From: UBA4292 sp964648695
GTDB lineage: Bacteria > Bacillota > Clostridia > Lachnospirales > Lachnospiraceae
Direction: 5' to 3'
Assembly: GCA_964648695.1 (NCBI GenBank)
Contig: CAZYLH010000001.1
Coordinates: 18,383 to 82,382, forward strand
Length of the DNA stretch: 64,000 bases
The notes below the pieces were generated by a model. That model searched no databases. It saw nothing but the letters and a program-made list of their open reading frames with translations, and was not told where the DNA came from. Position numbers and translations under genes: made by a program. Numbering within the stretch: the first letter of the stretch is position 1; each line of letters opens with the position of its first letter. Shown here one piece after another: positions 6,042 to 14,196 of the stretch.

Positions 6042-8381
6042 TTACATCTTTCTCAAATACGCAAGATTGTCTGAAATCATCGCGTTTCTCTGAGCGACGC
6101 ACTCCACGCTTCTTAAGGGATCTTTTGGTGTGTTAAATACATAGTCAACAAGCTTATCCATAGTTGTCGTGGCAACATGCATTCTGGTATCCGAGGACGC
6201 GTAGTAGATGTATATATCCCCGTTTTCCCTGACGATGGCGCCGTTTGTAAACGCCACGTTTGACACATCTCCCACTCTCTCATCCCCTAAGGGGCCGATA
6301 AGCAGTCCTGATGGCTCTGCAATCACCTTCCACGGCTCATTTAAATCAGTCGCAAAGGCATAGATTACATAACGCAGTCCCGCAGCGGTGTTTCTCACGC
6401 CGTGCGCAATGTGGATCCACCCCTTAGGGGTTTTTATCGGAACAGCGCCCGCACCGTTTTTCACTTCGGTTATGGTGTGATACTTTCTCTTGCTGGTGAT
6501 GATCTCCTCGTCAATAACCGCGTGGGTGATATCATCACAAAGGCCAAAGCCGATGCCGCCTCCTGAGCCCGTGTCTATAAAGTCATCCATGGGTCTTGTG
6601 TAAAAGGCGTACTTTCCGTTTACAAACTCCGGATGAAGCACCACATTTCTCTGCTGAGGTGATCTTAATGTGACCAGGTTTGGAAGCCTCTCCCAGGTCT
6701 TTAAATCCTTAGTGCGCACAATTCCGGCAGCCGCAACGGCAGCGGACAAGTCAGGATTTGTCTCATCCTTACTCTCAGAGCAGAACACACCGTAGATATA
6801 GCCGTCCTCGTGCTGGGTAAGGCGCATATCATACACGTTTGTCTCCTCAGGGCAAGTATCCTCAAGGAGGATCGGATAATCCCAGAATTCAAATCCATCT
6901 ATTCCGCTATCGCTCTCTGCCACAGCAAAGAATGACTTTCTATCATTCCCCTCCACACGCACAATCAGATAGTACTTTCCGTTAAGGTAGATGGCACCGG
7001 AGTTCATAGCGGCATTGATGCCAAGGCGCTCTACAAAAAGCGGATTGCTTTCAGGGTCAAGATCATATTTCCATATAAGCGGCGCATGCTTTGCCGTAAG
7101 AACCGGATATTTATAGCGGGCATAAATACCGTTTGAAAAATCCGCCTTGTAGTTATGCCTGTGTATCAGCTCATCATAATCTTTTTTTAGATAGTAGTAG
7201 CGAGGATGTAGCTTTGGCTCCACTCCCCTCTTGATAATCTCTATGCACATGCGCCCGTTGTGATAAGGGCATTTCCACGGCTCAACTATGGGCTTTTCAA
7301 AATCCGGCGTATGATCTGGCTTTAGCCGCCAATACCACTCTCCGCCTTCTCTAGGATCAGTCAGTTTTTCCTGGATATAGGTCCAGATATCGCATGCCGC
7401 CTCTAAGTACTCCTCACGTCCGTCTCTCTGATAGCCATTTAAAAAGCCAACAACCGCCTCTGCCTGTCCCCACCAGATACGGTATTCATCATCAACGCCC
7501 CTCTCGCACTCGTTTAAGAGGGAATGCTCACGGTAAGCCCTCTCATAAATCTTCTTAGTCAAGTCCGCAGTGATAACATGCATACGGCGCGTGTATTCTG
7601 GATCATTAAGCACCTCAAGGCCGCGGTCAATAAGCCATGCCGCCTCAATGTCGTGCCCGTATGAGTGCAGGTCGATGATGGAGTTCATCTCGCGGTCAAA
7701 GAAAACCTCCTGCCTGCAAAGCGCGGGGTTATAAAGCTTTTTCTCAATCGTATCAAAAATCCATGAAAGGCGCTTTGCCACGCGCGCATCCTTTGAAACA
7801 CGCAAAAGCTCTGTATAAGCCTCTAAGACATGTAAAAGGGTGTTCATGGTTTTTTCCGCCATCACTCCGTTTTCAGAAAGCTTTTCGTTGCTCTCCGGCT
7901 TAAAGTCCGCTGTGAAGGCTTCCATATATCCGATATCATCCCTGCACTTTGTCTCGATCAGCTCAAAGAGCAAAAAGGCTGTATCAAGCGCCTCCTTTTT
8001 GTTTGTAACGCTGTAATATGACGACAAAGCGTAGATGGCAAATGCCTGGTTGTAGGTGTGCTTTAAGTCATCAAAAACTGTACCGTCATAGTTTAAGCTC
8101 CAGTAAACGCCGCCGTTTACATCATCAAGGCAGTGATTTTTTAAGAAATCATATGCGTGATCCGCATAAGAAAGCAGAGTATCATCTTTTAGTACCATAT
8201 AGGCGTTACTGTAAAACCAGAGAATTCGGCTGTTTAAAATGCAGCCCTTAACCGCCCTTTTATCTACCTTTAGATCGCTGTCCACGTAGCCGTAAAAACC
8301 GCCGTACTCTGCGTCCTTTAAGCGGTTCCAAAAAGGGATGATTTTTTTGATTAAATGTTTTTTTACCTCAGAAATAAACAT
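6042..8381 (-). CDS. Fused cellobiose/mannobiose 2-epimerase and mannosylglucose phosphorylase (GH130)
   Basis: A single 779-residue frame joining two complete enzymes. Residues 1 to about 390 form an AGE/cellobiose-2-epimerase (alpha/alpha)6 barrel with H184 (T-L-L-H-V-L-E-A), H243 (Y-G-H-D-I-E-A-A-W) and H374 (P-Y-H-N-G-R), the last two being the family's acid/base histidines. Residues about 390-779 are a GH130 phosphorylase with Asp518 in V-Y-D-M-R-L-T-Q-H-E-D-G, the 4-O-beta-mannosyl-glucose phosphorylase signature. Together they would convert beta-1,4-mannobiose to mannosyl-glucose, then with phosphate to mannose 1-phosphate and glucose. In characterised systems these are separate proteins. 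It is third in the operon after the LacI regulator and the other GH130. No signal peptide; cytoplasmic. Confidence 0.9.
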   Translation of the reverse strand: MFISEVKKHLIKKIIPFWNRLKDAEYGGFYGYVDSDLKVDKRAVKGCILNSRILWFYSNAYMVLKDDTLLSYADHAYDFLKNHCLDDVNGGVYWSLNYDGTVFDDLKHTYNQAFAIYALSSYYSVTNKKEALDTAFLLFELIETKCRDDIGYMEAFTADFKPESNEKLSENGVMAEKTMNTLLHVLEAYTELLRVSKDARVAKRLSWIFDTIEKKLYNPALCRQEVFFDREMNSIIDLHSYGHDIEAAWLIDRGLEVLNDPEYTRRMHVITADLTKKIYERAYREHSLLNECERGVDDEYRIWWGQAEAVVGFLNGYQRDGREEYLEAACDIWTYIQEKLTDPREGGEWYWRLKPDHTPDFEKPIVEPWKCPYHNGRMCIEIIKRGVEPKLHPRYYYLKKDYDELIHRHNYKADFSNGIYARYKYPVLTAKHAPLIWKYDLDPESNPLFVERLGINAAMNSGAIYLNGKYYLIVRVEGNDRKSFFAVAESDSGIDGFEFWDYPILLEDTCPEETNVYDMRLTQHEDGYIYGVFCSESKDETNPDLSAAVAAAGIVRTKDLKTWERLPNLVTLRSPQQRNVVLHPEFVNGKYAFYTRPMDDFIDTGSGGGIGFGLCDDITHAVIDEEIITSKRKYHTITEVKNGAGAVPIKTPKGWIHIAHGVRNTAAGLRYVIYAFATDLNEPWKVIAEPSGLLIGPLGDERVGDVSNVAFTNGAIVRENGDIYIYYASSDTRMHVATTTMDKLVDYVFNTPKDPLRSVECVAQRNAMISDNLAYLRKM

Positions 8382-8404
8382 ATCTTTATCTCCTTATTTA
8401 CTGA

Positions 8405-8428
8405 AAAGGCTGCCAAAAAGCAGCCTTT
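8405..8428 (-). promoter_or_regulatory. Intercistronic hairpin in the mannoside operon
   Basis: Perfect 9-bp stem AAAGGCTGC (8405-8413) and GCAGCCTTT (8420-8428) in the 64-bp gap between the GH130 stop and the fusion-gene start. Only a short T tract follows, so it may be a weak attenuator or a stabiliser of the upstream message. Confidence 0.55.
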
Positions 8429-8445
8429 CACATGAATATCAAATT

Positions 8446-9468
8446 TTATCTGCGGCCGATCTCTGTGTCGTCCTCACGGGTAACACTGTGCTCCTTTATA
8501 TAGGAGACAATCTTGTCCGCCTCTGTAAACGCCAGACCTACATAGCTGTCAGCGCAGCCGTAATAGATGGCGATACGTCCTGTCGCAGCGTCGCATATGG
8601 TTGCGCATGGGAATGTGACATTTGGAACAAATCCCCTCTCCTCATACCACTCCTCTGGGGTGAGCAGGAAGTTCTCGCAGCGATACTTCACAATAGAAGG
8701 ATTGTCTATATCTAGTATTGCACCACCGATAGAGTATACAAGACCGTTGCAGGTTCCGGAAACACCGTGATAGAACAAAAGCCATCCTTCGCTGGTCTCG
8801 ATCGGAGCAGCTCCGCCGCCGATCTTTACGGACTCCCACCACTCAGAGCTTCTTCCCATCACATGGCGATGGCGGCCCCAGTATATCATGTCGGGGGACT
8901 CGCTTAAGAAGATATCTCCAAACGGCGTATGACCGCTGTCAGAAGGTCTTGATAGCATCATGTACTTGCCGTTTATCTTTCTAGGGAAGAGCACTGCGTT
9001 TCTGTTAAAGGGAATAAACGGATTCTCAATGCGTGTAAAGGTCTTAAAATCCTTTGTCTTTGCCACATGGATGGAAGCGCCGTAAAAATCGCCGCACCAC
9101 ATAGCATAATAGGTATCCTCAACCTTTACCAGACGGGGATCATACGCATATCTTGGCGGGAAATCATTTCCATCCTCATCCACAAAACGGATCTTCTCCT
9201 CATCAAATGTCCAGTGGATAGCGTCATCACTGCGTCCAAGGTAAATGTATGGGATTCCGTTTATCTGCTCCCCTCTGAACACGCCGATAAACTTCCCCTC
9301 ATAGGGGATAACAGCGCTGTTAAAAATCCTCGCCACATTTTTAACAGGATTGCGGCCGATGATGGGGTTATCGTGATACCTCCACACAGGGGCGTTTACA
9401 ATCCCCTCCGGCATATCCACCCATGGCATATTTGGTACATTGTCACAGATAAGTTTTACGTTGCTCAT
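8446..9468 (-). CDS. Beta-1,4-mannooligosaccharide phosphorylase (GH130)
   Basis: A 340-residue five-bladed beta-propeller phosphorylase that removes the non-reducing mannose from beta-1,4-mannooligosaccharides as mannose 1-phosphate. Typical GH130 segments are H-D-N-P-I-I near 32, N-S-A-V, the catalytic Asp110 in A-Y-D-P-R-L, and G-G-G-A-A-P-I-E. The sequence is closer to the mannooligosaccharide group (Y-D-P-R-L) than to mannosylglucose phosphorylases (Y-D-M-R-L). The frame can be extended to a GTG at 9474, but AGGAGAG overlaps it and is correctly spaced for the ATG at 9468. Its gene follows lacI by 47 bp and precedes the fused epimerase-phosphorylase. No transporter gene adjoins. Confidence 0.9.
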   Translation of the reverse strand: MSNVKLICDNVPNMPWVDMPEGIVNAPVWRYHDNPIIGRNPVKNVARIFNSAVIPYEGKFIGVFRGEQINGIPYIYLGRSDDAIHWTFDEEKIRFVDEDGNDFPPRYAYDPRLVKVEDTYYAMWCGDFYGASIHVAKTKDFKTFTRIENPFIPFNRNAVLFPRKINGKYMMLSRPSDSGHTPFGDIFLSESPDMIYWGRHRHVMGRSSEWWESVKIGGGAAPIETSEGWLLFYHGVSGTCNGLVYSIGGAILDIDNPSIVKYRCENFLLTPEEWYEERGFVPNVTFPCATICDAATGRIAIYYGCADSYVGLAFTEADKIVSYIKEHSVTREDDTEIGRR

Positions 9469-9515
9469 AGTCACTCTCCTTTATACTTTAGGACGGCCGT
9501 CCTGATTTTCATATG

Positions 9516-10559
9516 CTAGTAAGGCTTTGTGCGCATGGTGGATTCCCTTATCAAAAGCTCCGTGGTGACATAGATAAGCTCCTTAGGAACATCTGGCTGG
9601 CTGATCCTTTCAAGAAGCCTGCACATCAGCCTCATTCCCATGCTCTGGTTGTTCACTGCGATAGTTGTAAGAGTCGGGGTTAGGATTCTAGCCGCCTCAC
9701 TGTTATCAAACCCCGTCACGCAGACATCCTTTGGGATCTGTAGTCCAACGCTTCTAAGCTTATGATACACATCCTTAGCTATATCATCGTTCGCACACAT
9801 TATGGCATCCGGTATATATGGAAAACTCTCCACAACTTTATATACCTCATCCCGCACATAATAGCGGTTCTCCTGATGTGATGTATATAATAGCTGATCC
9901 TTTTCATTTAGTCCGTATTCTGCTAAAGCTGCCCTAAAGCCCTCAAAGCGATCCGCTATCGAACGGCAATAGGTCGTATCCCCAATAAAGCAAAAGCGGC
10001 TAAAGCCCTGCCTGATAAGCTGTTCCGTAAGCCTTCGCATACTGTGATACCCCTCAGAGATGATCACATCCCCGTGGCGCAGATACAGATCCGTGTGCAC
10101 CGGACTGTCCAAAAAGACAGTTGGAATATTCGCCTCCATTAGTAGATCGATATAGCTCGGGTCAAAAACGCTCATTACGATCATGCCGAATATCTGATCT
10201 TTCTCCTCAAAGGGAAGTATGCGGTTTTGTATATCCGCATCGCTCACAACCTGAAGGCGAAGCGACATATGCTTCTCGTTTAACACATCCGATATGCCGA
10301 TGATGATACGGTTCCAGAAATTTGAAGTCTCCCGCCTTGATAAAACCAGCACATTCATCTGGTTGGCAGATAACAGCTCAATCGGCGAGCCCTCCGGCAT
10401 ATTGATCCTGTACTGAGGATAGCCCATGTCTATGGCTGTTTTTATCACCTGAAGCCTTGTCTCATGTGCGACAGCCTCGCTTCCAGATAGTGCCTTTGAA
10501 ACTGTATTGCGCGATAGCCCCAGCACACCTGCAATTTCCTGTATAGTAACCCGCTTCAT
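9516..10559 (-). CDS. LacI-family transcriptional regulator of the mannoside operon
   Basis: About 347 residues. The N-terminal helix-turn-helix reads V-T-I-Q-E-I-A-G-V-L-G-L-S-R-N-T-V-S-K-A-L-S-G, followed by a periplasmic-binding-protein-like sensor domain with G-F-D-N-S-E and the terminal P-x-L-T-T-I-A-V. The frame extends 12 codons further upstream, but the ATG at 10559 is preceded by GGAGAGGG and gives the standard LacI start, M-K-R-V-T-I. It heads the operon and very probably responds to a mannooligosaccharide or mannose phosphate; the effector is inferred from its neighbours. Two identical candidate operators flank its promoter. Confidence 0.92.
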   Translation of the reverse strand: MKRVTIQEIAGVLGLSRNTVSKALSGSEAVAHETRLQVIKTAIDMGYPQYRINMPEGSPIELLSANQMNVLVLSRRETSNFWNRIIIGISDVLNEKHMSLRLQVVSDADIQNRILPFEEKDQIFGMIVMSVFDPSYIDLLMEANIPTVFLDSPVHTDLYLRHGDVIISEGYHSMRRLTEQLIRQGFSRFCFIGDTTYCRSIADRFEGFRAALAEYGLNEKDQLLYTSHQENRYYVRDEVYKVVESFPYIPDAIMCANDDIAKDVYHKLRSVGLQIPKDVCVTGFDNSEAARILTPTLTTIAVNNQSMGMRLMCRLLERISQPDVPKELIYVTTELLIRESTMRTKPY

Positions 10560-10577
10560 AACCCTCTCTCCAAAGCT

Positions 10578-10595
10578 AAAATGCACAAAATGCAC
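10578..10595. promoter_or_regulatory. Candidate LacI-family operator, downstream copy
   Basis: AAAATGCACAAAATGCAC, identical to the copy at 10707-10724, 129 bp away. It lies within the lacI leader just before the ribosome binding site. Placement either side of the promoter suggests autoregulation by looping; binding is inferred. Confidence 0.6.
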
Positions 10596-10641
10596 AATCA
10601 GAATAACATTTTACATCTATCCCGCTTCTCTTCTCAAGGAC

Positions 10642-10670
10642 AATATACAAGATAAGCGTGGGATTGTCAA
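10642..10670 (-). promoter_or_regulatory. Promoter of the lacI-GH130-fusion operon
   Basis: Minus-strand TTGACA (10665-10670), 17-bp spacer, TATATT (10642-10647). It is the only strong promoter before the three mannoside genes. Confidence 0.8.
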
Positions 10671-10706
10671 CAGAATTTCAAATATTTATCAATCCTGGGC
10701 ATAATC

Positions 10707-10724
10707 AAAATGCACAAAATGCAC
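10707..10724. promoter_or_regulatory. Candidate LacI-family operator, upstream copy
   Basis: Second exact copy of AAAATGCACAAAATGCAC, 36 bp upstream of the -35 box of the mannoside operon and 10 bp beyond the stop codon of the preceding gene. A third TGCAC follows at 10731. The pair is too long and exact to expect by chance in this small gap. Confidence 0.6.
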
Positions 10725-10734
10725 TTGTTCTGCA

Positions 10735-12825
10735 CTATTTGTATGTTCCCGTGTCCGGCACGTCTGCCCTCGCCTCATAGGCATAGGTGATAAGTTCAGT
10801 CGCCCCAAGCGTTTCGTGATCACTACCCACCTGCGCTACGCATAAAGTAAGCTCCTCAGGAGGATCATCCATGGGCGCGATAAGAAGTTCGCTTGAGATA
10901 TAAATTGTATCGAGCTCTTCATCATCTGCCACAATCACACTGTACTCGTTAAAATTCTCGCCGTACACATAGATATATCCGTTTTTATAGGTAATCTCAG
11001 AAACGCTTATGGTGTAAAGTCCGAGGGTCATATCAACCTCCTCGTAGGGGTTTATGCCGTCATATACCAGCATATCTCCGTAGAGCATATCATATTCAAT
11101 GGCGTTAAGATTATCTATATATGTCTCCTCGTCAATCTCACCATTTAAATATTTCTGATGGTACTTGTTCAGTATCCCCTTATTATAGTCCAGCTTATCA
11201 CACACATATGCCATCAGCTGATACGCCTCCAGATCCCTATCCTCCTTTGAAAGGCCTAAATTATCCCAAACCACATATTTTGTGAGCGTTAGATCTCCAG
11301 AAAGGAGCATATCATCCGTAAGCTCAAGACTCGGCAAATGATCTCCAAAGAGCACCAGTACGCACTCTTCTCCACTCTCTTCAAGCGCCTGCACAAGCTC
11401 CTCTAAGAACTGATCCATCTCATAGAGCTGATTTACGTAGTAGAGATACTCCTCATACATTTCAAAATCATCCATGGAAACTATGTCTATTACAGGATCT
11501 TCTATCACCGTCTCCTGCGGATATGCGCCATGCCCCTGAACGGATATGGTGTAGATAAAGGCGGAATCATCTTCCTCGTCTATTATGGCACTTATATAGC
11601 CGGTAAGGCATTTATCCTCCGCCCATCCAGTTTCTGTATAGGTTAGGTCATACATATACTCGATCGGGATAAAGCAGGAAAAGCCAAGCTTTGAAAAAAC
11701 ATTGTTTCTGTCATAAAATGTCCCGTCATTGTTGTGTATGGCGTAGGTACTATATCCTAATGAGGCCAGATTATAGGCGATGCTCTCACAGGTTGTCTCC
11801 TGCAATATTGTCTTGTAGGGATATTCTCCGGGGCCAAAGGAATCTATATTCATTCCGGTGAGGACCTCAAACTCAGAGTTTGCAGTTCCTGCACCGACAC
11901 TTGGCATGGCGAGATACCCCGATGTGTACTCTTCTGTCAGTGAGCGAAAGAAAGGAATCGGATCCTCTGTCAGCTCAAGCCCCACCACCTCCGTGACATC
12001 AAAAAAGGATTCAAGCTGCACGACGATGATATTTGGACCGTCATCTGAGCTTCCCTGCGATGTATCCGATGAGGACGTATCTCCGGTTTCATCTGTGCCT
12101 ATCTCATCCTCCTCTAAAACCTCCAGTATGATGGTATCCTCCTGGATTATATCGTCATAGTCATCCGGTTCCTTAATGCCCGTGTTAAAGATGGTGTTTG
12201 AAAAACAATATGCCACACCATAAGCTTCGTACGCCTCGTGGATATTGTTATAGCTGGTGGGAAGCATGCCGGATAAGACACCGATATCAACTGCAAGAAG
12301 GGTAAGAAAAAGTGTCAGGGCGATAATTCCAAGCGCAGAAAAGCGCCTTATTTTTCTCTGTATAACAGGAGCTTTTAACCATAAAAAAACTAAAAGTGCC
12401 ACCGCGGCTAAGATGCCCAAAATCAAAAGAGCGATACCTAGCGCGCCTAAATAGTCATAAGCAATTGTATACGCATCTTTTATCAAGAGAAGGTCCTGCC
12501 CTGTAAAGGGAGTGGTTCTAAAGCTAAGCAGCACTCCGTTTGTAACTCCCACCGCAAGGCATAGTATCCCCGCTAGAGAAAACGCAAACACACGCCTCTT
12601 AAAGAGAAACGCCGGTGAGAGCACGCAGAGTATAATCATCACGTTTATGGCAAATATAGCAGGGCTTTTCACCAGGAAAATAATTGTATCTAAGACCGAG
12701 CCCCGCCCCAATAGCTCTATAACTATTTCAATGAAAACACCAATTAAAATCCAGACCAGAAAGTTAGATCTGATATCTGGAAATAGTGATACTCTCTTTG
12801 CCTCTGACAGTAATTTTGAAAGCAT
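10735..12825 (-). CDS. LTA-synthase-like membrane phosphoglycerol transferase (sulfatase fold)
   Basis: A 696-residue membrane enzyme with about five N-terminal transmembrane segments (25-180) and an extracellular sulfatase-fold domain from about 265. Key family residues visible are Glu272 (Q-L-E-S-F-F), the nucleophile Thr314 in G-T-A-N-S-E-F, G-H-G-A-Y-P and F-G-D-H-L-P-S-L, which fit the metal-binding and nucleophile positions of LtaS. It likely transfers glycerol phosphate from phosphatidylglycerol to a cell-envelope glycolipid or glycan. The linker at 230-262 is very acidic and Ser-rich. A C-terminal beta-rich tail (about 605-696, G-E-N-F-N-E-Y) resembles an Ig-like module. It is divergently transcribed from aroF. 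The exact acceptor is unknown. Confidence 0.85.
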   Translation of the reverse strand: MLSKLLSEAKRVSLFPDIRSNFLVWILIGVFIEIVIELLGRGSVLDTIIFLVKSPAIFAINVMIILCVLSPAFLFKRRVFAFSLAGILCLAVGVTNGVLLSFRTTPFTGQDLLLIKDAYTIAYDYLGALGIALLILGILAAVALLVFLWLKAPVIQRKIRRFSALGIIALTLFLTLLAVDIGVLSGMLPTSYNNIHEAYEAYGVAYCFSNTIFNTGIKEPDDYDDIIQEDTIILEVLEEDEIGTDETGDTSSSDTSQGSSDDGPNIIVVQLESFFDVTEVVGLELTEDPIPFFRSLTEEYTSGYLAMPSVGAGTANSEFEVLTGMNIDSFGPGEYPYKTILQETTCESIAYNLASLGYSTYAIHNNDGTFYDRNNVFSKLGFSCFIPIEYMYDLTYTETGWAEDKCLTGYISAIIDEEDDSAFIYTISVQGHGAYPQETVIEDPVIDIVSMDDFEMYEEYLYYVNQLYEMDQFLEELVQALEESGEECVLVLFGDHLPSLELTDDMLLSGDLTLTKYVVWDNLGLSKEDRDLEAYQLMAYVCDKLDYNKGILNKYHQKYLNGEIDEETYIDNLNAIEYDMLYGDMLVYDGINPYEEVDMTLGLYTISVSEITYKNGYIYVYGENFNEYSVIVADDEELDTIYISSELLIAPMDDPPEELTLCVAQVGSDHETLGATELITYAYEARADVPDTGTYK

Positions 12826-12850
12826 AATAGACCCCCTTAATCACATGCAA

Positions 12851-12879
12851 ATCTTATCACTGGCATATGATTTTGTAAA
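12851..12879 (-). promoter_or_regulatory. Promoter of the LTA-synthase-like gene
   Basis: Minus-strand TTTACA (12874-12879), 17-bp spacer, TAAGAT (12851-12856). It is back to back with the aroF promoter, with only nine bases between the two -35 boxes. Confidence 0.75.
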
Positions 12880-12888
12880 TAGGAAACC

Positions 12889-12917
12889 TTGACATAAAAA
12901 TCCAACAAGTCTATAAT
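12889..12917 (+). promoter_or_regulatory. Consensus promoter of aroF
   Basis: TTGACA (12889-12894), 17-bp spacer, TATAAT (12912-12917): a full consensus vegetative promoter. Transcription would begin a few bases before the structured element E1, giving an approximately 195-nt leader before aroF. Confidence 0.92.
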
Positions 12918-12927
12918 GTTGCGTTGT

Positions 12928-13091
12928 GCGATACAAGCGGCCCAAAGTCATAAAATTCATGCTTGCATGAAATTTTATGACCTTGGGTAGCGAAAAACAC
13001 CGAAAAGCAGCCATTTTTCGCAGAAAAATGAGCGGATTTGAGGTGCTTTAGGATTGCGTGAGCACAAAGTGCGGAGCAATCCGTGTATCGC
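12928..13091 (+). ncRNA. Element E1: structured dispersed element in the aroF leader
   Basis: Full copy of the E family, 164 nt. Terminal stem GCGATACA (12928-12935) with TGTATCGC (13084-13091). Hairpin 1 at 12941-12987 is closed by CCCAA/TTGGG and continues as GTCATAAAA ... TTTTATGAC with a CATG-CTTG-CATG tip. Hairpin 2 at 12998-13045 has the base stem CACC/GGTG, a conserved internal loop and the inner stem CATTTTTC/GAAAAATG. Hairpin 3 is GGATTGC (13051-13057) with GCAATCC (13076-13082). It starts 10 bases after the -10 box and ends 12 bases before the ribosome binding site. The structure is read from sequence and supported by compensatory changes relative to 27583-27748 and 63800-63963. I do not know the family or function. 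Confidence 0.75.
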
Positions 13092-13117
13092 TATAAAGGT
13101 AGAAAGAGGAAATGCAC

Positions 13118-14146
13118 ATGAGCTTTACATTCATAGAAAAAATGCCAACGCCCGCACAGATCAAAGAGGAATTTCCTGTGCCTGAGAAAGTAAGACAGAT
13201 TAAGGCCAAAAGGGATGTTGAAATAGCAGACGTCATTACCGGCAAGAGCGATAAATTTCTCGTTATTATCGGACCCTGCTCCGCAGATAATGAGGATTCA
13301 GTCTGCGACTATTTAAACAGACTGGCAAAGGTAAATGAGCAGGTAAAGGATAAGCTTCTCATTGTGCCAAGGGTTTACACCAACAAGCCCAGGACAACCG
13401 GCGAGGGTTATAAGGGTATGGTGCATCAGCCAGATCCGGACAAGAAGGAGGATATGCTGGCCGGTCTTCTCGCCATCAGACATCTTCACATCCGGGCGGT
13501 TTCCGAATGCGGCATGACATGCGCGGACGAGATGCTCTATCCCGAAAACTGGCAGTATCTCACCGATATCCTCTCCTATGTTGCCATCGGAGCAAGAAGC
13601 GTTGAAGATCAGCAACACAGGCTTGTGGTAAGCGGTATGGACGTCCCCGCGGGAATGAAAAATCCCACCAGCGGAGATCTCTCGGTGATGATGAACTCCG
13701 TCTATGCGGGTCAACAGCCCCATCACTTTATCTTCCGCAGCTGGGAGGTTAAATCTTCTGGCAATCCTCTCACCCACACCATCTTAAGAGGTGCGGTAAA
13801 CAAGCATGGGCAGGCCATTCCAAACTACCACTATGAGGATCTGATGAGATTATATGAAATGTATGCCAAGAAAACGCTCAAGAATCCCGCGTGCATTGTG
13901 GATGCAAACCACTCCAACTCCAACAAGCAGTATAAGGAGCAGATCCGCATTGTAAAGGAAGTACTTCACAGCCGCACCCACTCAGACGACATAAAAAAGC
14001 TGGTAAAGGGCGTTATGATCGAGAGTTATATTGAGGAAGGCTGTCAGAAAATCGGCGAGCATATCTACGGAAAGTCCATCACAGACCCCTGCCTTGGCTG
14101 GGAGGATACTGAAAAACTCCTCTACGAGATTGCAAATAGGGTTTAA
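13118..14146 (+). CDS. aroF: 3-deoxy-7-phosphoheptulonate (DAHP) synthase, class I
   Basis: Condenses phosphoenolpyruvate and erythrose 4-phosphate, the first step of the shikimate pathway. The 342-residue protein has the AroF/G/H pattern: I-I-G-P-C-S-A-D near 45, P-R-V-Y-T-N-K-P-R-T-T-G, G-A-R-S-V-E-D-Q-Q-H-R and I-V-D-A-N-H-S-N-S-N-K. Two in-frame ATGs lie six bases apart; GAGGA is only one base from the first (13112) but seven bases from the second, so I use 13118. It is monocistronic, with a consensus promoter, the E1 leader and a strong terminator. No T-box or trp-type leader peptide is visible, so E1 is the likely regulatory feature. Symbol denotes the family; isozyme specificity is not determined. 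Confidence 0.95.
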   Translation: MSFTFIEKMPTPAQIKEEFPVPEKVRQIKAKRDVEIADVITGKSDKFLVIIGPCSADNEDSVCDYLNRLAKVNEQVKDKLLIVPRVYTNKPRTTGEGYKGMVHQPDPDKKEDMLAGLLAIRHLHIRAVSECGMTCADEMLYPENWQYLTDILSYVAIGARSVEDQQHRLVVSGMDVPAGMKNPTSGDLSVMMNSVYAGQQPHHFIFRSWEVKSSGNPLTHTILRGAVNKHGQAIPNYHYEDLMRLYEMYAKKTLKNPACIVDANHSNSNKQYKEQIRIVKEVLHSRTHSDDIKKLVKGVMIESYIEEGCQKIGEHIYGKSITDPCLGWEDTEKLLYEIANRV

Positions 14147-14159
14147 ATATTTTTCATCA

Positions 14160-14195
14160 AAAAAATCCCCCGGCAGAAAGCCTGGGGATTTTTTT
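14160..14195 (+). terminator. Terminator after aroF
   Basis: Stem AAATCCCC ... GGGGATTT with inner CGGC/GCCT pairing, followed by a T run on the plus strand and an A run before it. It probably serves both aroF (plus) and the convergent argS (minus). Confidence 0.85.
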
Positions 14196-14196
14196 A

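Noticed and set aside
12928..13091. E element as a classical transposon-derived MITE
   Set aside because: The termini are inverted repeats, but no target-site duplication is seen at any full copy, the position relative to -10 boxes is constant, and the inner hairpins covary. Not excluded, but not the favoured model.
12918..13117. T-box or trp/tyr attenuator in the aroF leader
   Set aside because: No T-box sequence, no anti-terminator/terminator pair with T run before aroF and no leader peptide; the leader is instead the E1 element shared with unrelated genes.
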